From Pseudomonadota bacterium (lineage in GTDB: Bacteria; Pseudomonadota; Alphaproteobacteria; Rickettsiales; SXRF01): DNA of 64,000 nucleotides. The notes under the pieces are model-generated. The model searched no databases. It worked only from the letters and a program-made list of their open reading frames with translations, and was not told the origin of the DNA. This document shows, piece after piece, positions 57,150 through 64,000 of the stretch. Where the stretch lies: assembly GCA_963205195.1 (NCBI GenBank), contig CAUJHR010000011.1, positions 148,164-212,163 on the forward strand. The letters run 5' to 3'. Position 1 is the stretch's first letter. Every line of letters begins with the position of its first letter. The position numbers were made by a program, and so were the translations under genes.

Positions 57150-59309
57150 ATGATTAGACAATATGAATTGGTCGAAAAGGTTAAATCCTACGACCCTGAT
57201 GTAGATGAAGACATAATAAACCGTGCCTATGTTTTTGCCATGAAAGCGCATGGCTCGCAGAAACGTGCATCCGGTGAGGCTTATTTTTCCCACCCGGTTG
57301 AGGTTGCGTATAAACTTACGCAATATAGGTTGGATGCAGCATCTATAGTCACTGCATTACTGCATGATACGGTAGAGGATACTGATGTCACCCTTGATTC
57401 CATTGAGGCCAGTTTTGGTAAGGAAATACGCGGGCTGGTTGATGGGGTTACAAAGCTTTCCCGGCTTGAAGGCAAATCGGAAAATTTAAAACAGGCGGAA
57501 AATTTCCGTAAGCTCCTTATAGCAATGAGTGAAGACCTGCGTGTGCTGCTTGTAAAACTTGCAGACCGTTTGCATAACATGGAAACACTGTCGCATATAA
57601 AAAACCCGGAAAAACGCCAGCGCATTGCCAGGGAAACGCTAGAGATTTATGCAGCACTCGCTGAGCGCATAGGTATGCGTAATATTAAAGAGGAATTGCA
57701 GGACCTGGCCTTTACTGAACTATACCCGGAAGCGCGTGAATCAATTGTTACGCGTATGCAGTTCCTGCGTGAGCAAGGCGCGGCTGAAGTAGAAAAAACC
57801 AAGGAAGTATTGCGCGAAAAGCTTGCAGCAGCCGGATTAGGAAATGCTACTATTCAGGGGCGCGAGAAAAAGCCCTATTCCATCTGGAAAAAAATGGAAA
57901 CTAAAAAAATCAGCTTTGAGCAACTATCAGACATTGTTGCGTTCCGCATCTCGGTTGATACTATTGCTGAATGTTATCAGGCTCTCGGCGTTATCCATGC
58001 AGAGTGGCATACGATCCCTGGACGTTTTAAGGATTATATCTCAACCCCTAAATCTAATGGCTACCAGTCGATACATACCTCGGTTCTAGGTCCGGCGCAG
58101 CAAAGGGTGGAGATACAGATACGCTCGCACGATATGGATGAGGTCGCTGACTACGGTCTGGCGGCGCACTGGTCATATAAGCAGGGCGCTAATGCAGGCA
58201 AAGACGGTAAGAAGATGCGCTGGATACGTGAGCTTCTGGAAATTCTGGAGCAATCGGATAATCCAGAGGAGTTCCTTGAAAATACCAAGCTGGAGATGTA
58301 TCAGGACCAGGTTTTCTGCTTTACCCCAAAAGGTGATATTCTTGCCTTTCCACGGGGGGCAACTCCTGTTGACTTCGCTTATGGAGTACATTCAGGCGTA
58401 GGTGACACTTGCGTTGGCGCTAAAATAAATGGCCGCATTGTGCCCCTTCGTACCTTGCTTAAGAATGGTGACCAGGTGGAGATCATCACCAGCAAAACAC
58501 AGACCCCATCTCCCAGCTGGGAGAGGTTTGTTGTTACTGGAAAGGCACGCAGCGAGATACGCAAACATATCCGTGTATCGCAGCGCACTGAATATATCAC
58601 GCTCGGACGCGCTATACTGAGCAAGACCTTCAAGCAGGAAGGTGAAGAATTCATTGAGAAAATGATCGAGCCGCACCTGCCGCATTTTAACAAAAAAACC
58701 GTTGAAGATGTAATTGCCGAAGTGGGCGAAGGTGTAATCAGCCGCCAGCAGGTATTTGAAGTAGTTATCGGCCAGAAAAAACCACTGCCGCCAAGTGGTG
58801 TTACTTCTATGTTATCCAGCCTTTCCAACCCATTCCGCCGCAAAAAAGCGGAAGCAGGAACACCAATGCCTATCAAGGGGCTTATACCCGGCATGGCTAT
58901 ACATTATGCGGGCTGCTGCCACCCTATTCCCGGCGACAGGATAGTTGGTATAGTGACAACCGGAAAAGGTATAACCATTCATACTATGGATTGTGAAACG
59001 CTTGAAAATTATTCCGATTCTCCGGAACGCTGGATAGATGTGGCGTGGGAGCGCGACCAGAATGACGCAACTAATATCGGGCGCCTGAAAGTTAATGTTA
59101 GCAACGAAACCGCTTCGTTGGCTACTGTCACCAATGTTATAGCAAGGGAAAACGGCAATATAAGTAATTTCAAGATCATCAATCGTTCAATGGATTTTTT
59201 TGAAATACTGATAGATGTAGAAGTCCGTGATGTGCGCCATCTTGGGAATATTATTGCCAACCTGCGTAGTAAGGCAGTCGTCCAAAGTGTTGAAAGATGG
59301 CAGACTTAG
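57150..59309 (+). CDS. Bifunctional (p)ppGpp synthetase/hydrolase (Rsh)
   Basis: 719 residues, single long RelA/SpoT homologue as usual in alphaproteobacteria. HD hydrolase domain with FSHPVEVA and HD at His72-Asp73 (LLHDTVEDT), intact; synthetase domain (YSIWKKMETKKISFEQ, GRFKDYISTPKSNGYQSIHT); TGS (VFCFTPKGDILAFPRGATPVDFAY); a conserved-Cys zinc-finger-like region (YAGCCHPIPGDR, HTMDCETL) and a C-terminal ACT domain. Makes and degrades the stringent-response alarmone. Apparently transcribed from its own promoter as a near-leaderless mRNA. Confidence 0.97.
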   Translation: MIRQYELVEKVKSYDPDVDEDIINRAYVFAMKAHGSQKRASGEAYFSHPVEVAYKLTQYRLDAASIVTALLHDTVEDTDVTLDSIEASFGKEIRGLVDGVTKLSRLEGKSENLKQAENFRKLLIAMSEDLRVLLVKLADRLHNMETLSHIKNPEKRQRIARETLEIYAALAERIGMRNIKEELQDLAFTELYPEARESIVTRMQFLREQGAAEVEKTKEVLREKLAAAGLGNATIQGREKKPYSIWKKMETKKISFEQLSDIVAFRISVDTIAECYQALGVIHAEWHTIPGRFKDYISTPKSNGYQSIHTSVLGPAQQRVEIQIRSHDMDEVADYGLAAHWSYKQGANAGKDGKKMRWIRELLEILEQSDNPEEFLENTKLEMYQDQVFCFTPKGDILAFPRGATPVDFAYGVHSGVGDTCVGAKINGRIVPLRTLLKNGDQVEIITSKTQTPSPSWERFVVTGKARSEIRKHIRVSQRTEYITLGRAILSKTFKQEGEEFIEKMIEPHLPHFNKKTVEDVIAEVGEGVISRQQVFEVVIGQKKPLPPSGVTSMLSSLSNPFRRKKAEAGTPMPIKGLIPGMAIHYAGCCHPIPGDRIVGIVTTGKGITIHTMDCETLENYSDSPERWIDVAWERDQNDATNIGRLKVNVSNETASLATVTNVIARENGNISNFKIINRSMDFFEILIDVEVRDVRHLGNIIANLRSKAVVQSVERWQT

Positions 59310-59339
59310 ACTAACATATTATAATTTATGAATAACAAG

Positions 59340-59368
59340 ATGACATAAAGTTAAATTTAATGTAAAAA
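59340..59368 (+). promoter_or_regulatory. proA promoter (candidate leaderless)
   Basis: ATGACA (59340-59345), a 17-bp spacer and TAAAAA (59363-59368), ending six bases before the proA ATG at 59375. Predicted start falls on the ATG; no Shine-Dalgarno. Confidence 0.5.
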
Positions 59369-59374
59369 TGCGTT

Positions 59375-60658
59375 ATGCAAACAAAATCTACGCAACCAGA
59401 TGATAATATCCATTCCCTGATGCAGGATATGGGCAAGCGTGCGCGCACTGCATCCAGCCAGCTTGCTGAGGCTAAGAATGAACAGAAGGATATGGCGCTG
59501 GCACAGGCTGCAATATGTTTGCGTGAGCGCACCGCCCAGTTAATCGAGCAGAATGAAAAAGACCTGGAATACGGCAGGCAAAAAGGCCTTGATCCGGCAA
59601 TGTTGGACCGGTTGCGGCTTGATGCCAAACGCATTGAGGCAATGGCGGTGGGGCTGGAAACTATCTGCACCATTCCCGACCCGGTAAATAAAATTCTCGA
59701 AGAGTGGGATCGTCCTAATGGACTAACGCTGCAGCGTGTGAGCGTTCCTATCGGGGTTATAGGGATGATCTATGAATCGCGTCCGAACGTAACGGCGGAT
59801 GCGGCGGCCTTGTGCATAAAATCCGGCAATGCGGTAATACTTCGTGCAGGTTCGGAATGCCTGAATTCCGCGTTGGCGATTGCTGATTGCCTCCATCACG
59901 GACTTAAACTGGCCGGGCTGCCTTCTGATGCTGTTCAGCTTGTGCCTACGCGTGACCGTGCGGCGGTTGGCGAAATGCTGACCATGACGGATATGATAGA
60001 TGTAATAATCCCACGCGGCGGAAAGTCGCTGACCAAACGCATACAGGATGAAAGCCGGGTTCCAACCATTCTGCACCTTGACGGAAACTGCCACACCTAT
60101 ATCCACAAAGCAGCTGATGTTAATATGGCGCGTGATATACTGCTTAATGCGAAAATGCGCCGAGTGGGGATTTGCGGTGCTACTGAATCATTGCTGGTTG
60201 ATGCAGAAATAGCGCCAAAAATTTTACCTGTACTTGTTGAAGCTCTGGTAAAATCCGGTTGCGTAGTACGCGGTGATGCTGCTTCCCAGAAAATTGATTC
60301 ACGCATAGAAAAGGCAAGCGATGATGACTGGTATACGGAGTATCTGGCAGCTATTATTTCGGTAAAAATCATTGCTGGAGAGCAGGAAGCCATAAACCAT
60401 ATAAACCATTACGGATCGCATCACACTGATGCTATAATTACTTTAGACACCAGCGCTGCCCGTAAATTCCTGCGTGAAGTTGATAGTGCAATAGTAATGC
60501 ACAATACTTCAACGCAGTTTGCGGATGGAGGGGAATTTGGTTTTGGTGCGGAAATCGGTATTTCTACAGGAAAATTGCATGCAAGGGGGCCTGTCGGGGC
60601 GCAACAGCTAACCACTTATAAATATGTAGTGCATGGCAACGGACAGATCCGCCCATAG
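59375..60658 (+). CDS. proA: Gamma-glutamyl phosphate reductase
   Basis: NADPH-dependent step of proline synthesis. 427 residues: aldehyde dehydrogenase fold with VPIGVIGMIYESRPNVT, IIPRGGKSLTK, and catalytic Cys267 in GICGATESLLV; FADGGEFGFGAEIGIST near the end. proB, usually upstream, is not here. Leads the proA-nadD-rsfS-rlmH group. Confidence 0.97.
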   Translation: MQTKSTQPDDNIHSLMQDMGKRARTASSQLAEAKNEQKDMALAQAAICLRERTAQLIEQNEKDLEYGRQKGLDPAMLDRLRLDAKRIEAMAVGLETICTIPDPVNKILEEWDRPNGLTLQRVSVPIGVIGMIYESRPNVTADAAALCIKSGNAVILRAGSECLNSALAIADCLHHGLKLAGLPSDAVQLVPTRDRAAVGEMLTMTDMIDVIIPRGGKSLTKRIQDESRVPTILHLDGNCHTYIHKAADVNMARDILLNAKMRRVGICGATESLLVDAEIAPKILPVLVEALVKSGCVVRGDAASQKIDSRIEKASDDDWYTEYLAAIISVKIIAGEQEAINHINHYGSHHTDAIITLDTSAARKFLREVDSAIVMHNTSTQFADGGEFGFGAEIGISTGKLHARGPVGAQQLTTYKYVVHGNGQIRP

Positions 60659-60673
60659 AAAAGAACCAAAAAA

Positions 60674-61288
60674 TTGAAACCAATCTATACTAAAAACCGT
60701 ATTGTTGGCTTGCTTGGCGGGTCATTCAACCCCGCGCATACCGGGCATATCCATATTAGTGAATATGCGCTGAAGAGGCTGGGGATGGATGAGATATGGT
60801 GGCTGGTAAGCCCGCAGAACCCGCTTAAAGCAATAGGAAGCCTCGGCGATTATTCTGAGCGTTTTGAATTTGCAAAAAACATAACTAAAAGAAATAAACA
60901 TATTTTTGTTTCTGATATTGAGAGAAAAATAAATACAAAATATACATACCAGACTCTATATAAGCTGCAAAAGCGCTACCCGGGCACAGTTTTTATCTGG
61001 CTTATGGGGGCTGATAACCTTGCCGGGTTTCACCTATGGCAACATTGGCAGTTGATATTAAAAATGATGCCGATAGTTGTTTTTGATCGCGCCCCCTACT
61101 CCTTTACCAGCCTTTCAAGTAAAACTTACCAGCGTATGCGGCGGTTTCTTCTTAATAATCAGGATTTGGCGTTTAATAATAAAATACCATCATTGCGCTT
61201 TATACATTTGCAGCGTGATCCCAATTCTTCAACTGATATACGAAAAAAGCTTGGAAATAGAGCGTTTTTGGTACATACTATGCAATAG
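60674..61288 (+). CDS. nadD: Nicotinate-nucleotide adenylyltransferase, TTG start
   Basis: NAD synthesis enzyme, 204 residues. Nucleotidyl-transfer motif GGSFNPAHTGHIHI with HTGH, WWLVSPQNPLK, and C-terminal SSTDIRKKLG. The start is TTG at 60674, 15 nt after the proA stop; no in-frame ATG or GTG precedes the catalytic motif. Confidence 0.94.
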   Translation: MKPIYTKNRIVGLLGGSFNPAHTGHIHISEYALKRLGMDEIWWLVSPQNPLKAIGSLGDYSERFEFAKNITKRNKHIFVSDIERKINTKYTYQTLYKLQKRYPGTVFIWLMGADNLAGFHLWQHWQLILKMMPIVVFDRAPYSFTSLSSKTYQRMRRFLLNNQDLAFNNKIPSLRFIHLQRDPNSSTDIRKKLGNRAFLVHTMQ

Positions 61289-61307
61289 TAGGTTGCTAAA
61301 TTCACAA

Positions 61308-61703
61308 TTGCCACACGGGAGAGATCTTATAACTAAGAAAACTACACTAGCTAAACTTTCGCCAACACAAATTGAAAAACTTGTCCTTAAAACATTGGAC
61401 ACTAACAAGGCGGAAAAAATAGTTTCTATCGATCTAACAGGCAAATCCGATATAGCTGACCGTATGGTGGTTGCAAGCGGTATGTCATCAAAACATGTAG
61501 GCTCCCTCGCCGATTATGTAGTGACCGCTCTTAAACATGCAGGCTATGAATCTGTACCAACAGAAGGCCGCGAAAGTGGCGACTGGGTGCTGGTTGATGC
61601 CGGTGATGTTATTGTGCATATATTCAAGCCTGATACACGCGAGCATTATAATCTTGAAAAAATGTGGTCAGTAGCATTTCCAAACGCTGAAATTGCACTT
61701 TAA
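61308..61703 (+). CDS. rsfS: Ribosomal silencing factor RsfS, unusual start
   Basis: RsfS binds L14 and blocks subunit joining during starvation. Core: DTNKAEKIVSIDLTGKS, DRMVVASGMSSKHVGSLAD, GDWVLVDAGDVIVHIFKP and YNLEKMWS, the standard family. The frame is open far upstream, but the region before 61308 overlaps nadD and is not homologous. No ATG or GTG begins the domain. Two candidates: TTG at 61308 (131 aa), and ATA at 61329 (124 aa), which sits seven bases after GGGAG. The listed start is the conventional one; the Shine-Dalgarno favours the second. Confidence 0.9.
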   Translation: MPHGRDLITKKTTLAKLSPTQIEKLVLKTLDTNKAEKIVSIDLTGKSDIADRMVVASGMSSKHVGSLADYVVTALKHAGYESVPTEGRESGDWVLVDAGDVIVHIFKPDTREHYNLEKMWSVAFPNAEIAL

Positions 61704-61724
61704 AAACACCTTTTATATACTTTC

Positions 61725-62180
61725 ATGAAAATACTTATAGCAGCCATCGGAAAAGCTAAGTCTTCCCCGCAGCTACAGCTTTATCAGGATTATATAAAGC
61801 GCATTCCGTGGAAGGTAGAGTGCAAGGAATTCGACACAAAAATTGCTGATACCACGCAGCGCAAGGCAAAGGAAGCGGAGCTGCTTTTAAATGCCTGCGC
61901 TGGTTATGAATATATTATTGCCCTCGATGAAAGTGGCGAGCTTCTTTCCAGTAGAGAATTTTCAAACCATCTGGCTAAATGGCAGCAACAAGGAGCTTCA
62001 TCATTCGCCTTTGTAATCGGTGGTGCTGACGGCCTTGATGCCAGCTTGCTTAAAAAGGCTAAGCTGGTCTGGTCTTTTGGCAGGGTCACCTGGCCGCATA
62101 TGCTGGTGCGCGGGATGCTTGCCGAGCAATTATACCGTGCACATTCTGTGATTTCAGGGCATCCTTATCACCGCGACTAG
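61725..62180 (+). CDS. rlmH: 23S rRNA pseudouridine(1915) N3-methyltransferase RlmH
   Basis: 151-residue SPOUT methyltransferase: MKILIAAIGK start, IIALDESGELLSSREFS, and the SAM knot FVIGGADGLD with LSF-type WSFGRVTWPHMLVRGMLAEQLYRA. Standard neighbour of rsfS. Confidence 0.97.
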   Translation: MKILIAAIGKAKSSPQLQLYQDYIKRIPWKVECKEFDTKIADTTQRKAKEAELLLNACAGYEYIIALDESGELLSSREFSNHLAKWQQQGASSFAFVIGGADGLDASLLKKAKLVWSFGRVTWPHMLVRGMLAEQLYRAHSVISGHPYHRD

Positions 62181-62279
62181 AGCAAAACTCTCTAATTGAA
62201 ATTTATAGAAAAAATCCTACACAGTTAATACTACATATAGTAGTATGAATTGGAATATTCACTTATCAGGACACTAATT

Positions 62280-62993
62280 ATGACTATTGGCCACCATACG
62301 TTGCGTTCTTACGACAAGCAATTGCAGCGCCTCCTATCCCTTATACTCGATATGGGAAAGGAAGTGCAGGACCTTGTGATAGCTGCAAAGAAATCATTCC
62401 GTCAACGCGATGAAGGTAAAGTTGCCGATGCCAAGCTTGCTGATAAACATATCAATGAGCTGGATCTGATGATCGAAGAAGAAGCCACCGTGGTGCTTGC
62501 CCTGCAAAACCCAATGGCTATTGATCTGCGTTTTGTTATAGCGATAATAAAAATTACAGGCATGCTTGAGCATGCAGGCGATCTTGCGAAGAACACAGTA
62601 AAACGCAGTGTTAGAATGGGTGATTTCGCGCCGGAAGCAGCAATAGTAAAGCTTGAAAAAATGGCGGATATAATAGTGGAAATGCTTGACGGGGCACTTA
62701 CAGCCTTTGCCGAGAAGAACACGCAGAAAGCTGCTATTATCTGGCGGCGCGATAAGGAAATTGATGCTCTATACCGCGAATTGGTTGAAATGATGCAGAA
62801 AGAAATGGCGAGTGCATCGGCTAATATCATACCTTGCACGCAAGTGGTGTTTTCAGCAAAGAACCTTGAGCGACTTGGCGATTATACAACCAACCTTGCA
62901 AAGATCGTTTATTATGTGACGGCTGGAAAACGTCCCGATAAAGCCACGCTTAAAAGTTTAATTGAAGATGCTAACACATCGGTGGCGAATTAA
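62280..62993 (+). CDS. phoU: Phosphate signalling protein PhoU
   Basis: Start ATG 62280 (237 aa) has AGGA upstream; an in-frame ATG at 62250 adds 10 residues without support. Two PhoU three-helix repeats with acidic metal-binding clusters (ADKHINELDLMIEEE; LERLGDYTTNLA). PhoU links the Pst transporter to PhoR signalling, yet no pst or phoBR genes are adjacent; it is placed between rlmH and gpmI. Confidence 0.93.
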   Translation: MTIGHHTLRSYDKQLQRLLSLILDMGKEVQDLVIAAKKSFRQRDEGKVADAKLADKHINELDLMIEEEATVVLALQNPMAIDLRFVIAIIKITGMLEHAGDLAKNTVKRSVRMGDFAPEAAIVKLEKMADIIVEMLDGALTAFAEKNTQKAAIIWRRDKEIDALYRELVEMMQKEMASASANIIPCTQVVFSAKNLERLGDYTTNLAKIVYYVTAGKRPDKATLKSLIEDANTSVAN

Positions 62994-62999
62994 TAGACC

Positions 63000-64000
63000 A
63001 TGCCTAGCAAACGACCAAAACCTGTAGTTCTTGCTATTTTAGATGGTTGGGGACATACCCATCCCGGCAGTGATAACGCAATCGAGCTGGCTAATACGCC
63101 TAATATAGATAATGCAACACAAAATTTCCCTAGCGGATTTATAAATGCTTCCGAGCTTCATGTGGGGCTTCCTTCTGGGCAGATGGGGAATTCTGAAGTG
63201 GGGCATATGAATATAGGCAGCGGGCGCGTACTTATGCAGGATTTGCCGCGCATTGATGCAGCACTTGCAGATGGATCGCTGGAGAATAAAAAGCAGCTTC
63301 AGGATTTTACCTCGGCGGTTAAAGCAAAAACCGGAACTGTGCATTTGCTCGGTCTATGCTCTGATGGCGGTGTGCATTCACATATGGCGCATATAACCAG
63401 TATGGCTAAAATATTCGCAAAAAATGGATTGAATGTTAAATTGCATCTGTTCCTTGATGGCCGGGATACACCGCCGCAAAGCGCTGTTGCTTTTGTAAAA
63501 TCCATTGAACAGCAATGTGGAGAGCAGATAAGCATAGCAACCATTAGCGGAAGATATTACGCAATGGATCGCGATAACCGCTGGGAACGCGTACAGAAAG
63601 CTTATGATGTGCTGGCAGCTCAAACCCCAGCGCACCCGGATGCAATAGCTGCTATAGAAATTAGTTATGCAGATAATGTAAATGATGAGTTTTTATTGCC
63701 GGTGGCTATTGGCAGCTATAAAGGCATGAATGATGGCGATGGCCTGTTCATGTGCAACTTCCGTGCTGACCGTGTGCGTGAAATTTTGACTGCTTTACTC
63801 GACCCGCAGTTTAATGGTTTTGCCCGCTGTAAAACAGTTAAATTTTCTGCCTCTCTTGGCATGACTGAATATTCCAGCAATCTGGCAAAATTGCTCCCTT
63901 CCCTGTTTCCGCCCGAACCGCTTACCAATATACTAGGTGAAATAGTATCCCGTGAAGGCCTTACGCAACTCAGGATAGCCGAAACAGAGAAATACGCACA
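63000..64000 (+). CDS. gpmI: 2,3-bisphosphoglycerate-independent phosphoglycerate mutase (3' end outside window)
   Basis: The frame opens with ATG 63000, six bases after the phoU stop, and runs off the window after 333 complete codons. N-terminal PKPVVLAILDGWG, catalytic Ser65 in QMGNSEVGHMNIG, then the transferase domain (LCSDGGVHSH, FLDGRDTPPQSA, ISGRYYAMDRDNRWER, FMCNFRADRVREI). The C-terminal phosphatase half is missing from view. Converts 3- to 2-phosphoglycerate. rlmH to gpmI is a conserved neighbourhood, with phoU inserted here. Confidence 0.96.
   Translation, partial: MPSKRPKPVVLAILDGWGHTHPGSDNAIELANTPNIDNATQNFPSGFINASELHVGLPSGQMGNSEVGHMNIGSGRVLMQDLPRIDAALADGSLENKKQLQDFTSAVKAKTGTVHLLGLCSDGGVHSHMAHITSMAKIFAKNGLNVKLHLFLDGRDTPPQSAVAFVKSIEQQCGEQISIATISGRYYAMDRDNRWERVQKAYDVLAAQTPAHPDAIAAIEISYADNVNDEFLLPVAIGSYKGMNDGDGLFMCNFRADRVREILTALLDPQFNGFARCKTVKFSASLGMTEYSSNLAKLLPSLFPPEPLTNILGEIVSREGLTQLRIAETEKYA

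Noticed and set aside
61077..61330. Upstream extension of the rsfS frame
   Set aside because: Overlaps nadD in another frame and has no resemblance to RsfS; only the part from about 61308 is coding.
61693..61721. TTGCAC-17-TATACT as a leaderless promoter for rlmH
   Set aside because: Predicted start would fall just inside the gene after the ATG, and rlmH is only 21 nt from rsfS, so cotranscription is simpler.

Overview
The window is chromosomal DNA from an alphaproteobacterium with fairly low GC (roughly low 40s percent by eye). Evidence for the placement is gene order: infB-rbfA-truB-rpsO-pnp; aroA-cmk/rpsA/sppA/ihfB/lapA/trpF-trpB-trpA; rlpA-tmk-holB-metG-tatD-MBL; ccmAB divergent from acnA; rpsT-dnaA-dnaN-recF-gyrB; rnd-kpsF-lptCAB-rpoN; proA-nadD-rsfS-rlmH-gpmI; plus a cpa/tad pilus operon. 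I cannot place it to family. Nearly everything is housekeeping and intact. I see no prophage, insertion sequence, CRISPR array, rRNA or tRNA.

Layout. 1-6.5 kb (+): translation and RNA decay operon, entered inside infB, with a rhomboid protease inserted between rbfA and truB. 6.6-10.2 kb: a lysine/alanine-rich histone-like gene (-), then a pair (+) of a periplasmic LapG-like cysteine protease and a membrane PAS protein with a degenerate HD-GYP domain. 10.2-18.5 kb (-): aroA and cmk fused into one gene, then rpsA, sppA, ihfB, lapA, trpF, trpB, trpA. 18.6-25.9 kb (-): lytic transglycosylase, RlpA, tmk, holB, metG, tatD, MBL hydrolase. 26-32.8 kb: glycerol-1-phosphate dehydrogenase-like gene (+), ccmBA (-), acnA, a small unknown and meaB (+). 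32.9-40 kb (-): replication cluster. 40.3-46.9 kb (+): GST, RNase D, KDO/LPS transport genes, sigma-54. 46.9-48.6 kb (-): ftsB, eno. 49.2-56.9 kb (-): Flp/Tad pilus machinery. 57.1-64 kb (+): Rsh, proA, nadD, rsfS, rlmH, phoU and gpmI, which runs off the end.

Most worth a second look: (1) the LapG-like protease next to a transmembrane protein whose HD-GYP catalytic residues are gone, a possible LapD-independent c-di-GMP/adhesin-release module; (2) the aroA-cmk fusion; (3) RNase D apparently starting at AUU behind a perfect Shine-Dalgarno, and rsfS with an AUA or TTG start; (4) several transcription units whose -10 element lies directly upstream of an ATG with no Shine-Dalgarno, suggesting leaderless mRNAs; (5) three degenerate copies of a small palindromic repeat family, one sitting where ccmC would be expected; (6) CtrA-like TTAA-N7-TTAA sites upstream of cpaB and of the histone-like gene, and paired hairpins in the rpsA leader.

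Several starts were revised from the longest open frame using Shine-Dalgarno position and neighbour boundaries: histone-like gene, tmk, rlpA, dnaA, rnd, kpsF, eno, tadC, rsfS and phoU. All functions are from recognised motifs and synteny; no database search was run.
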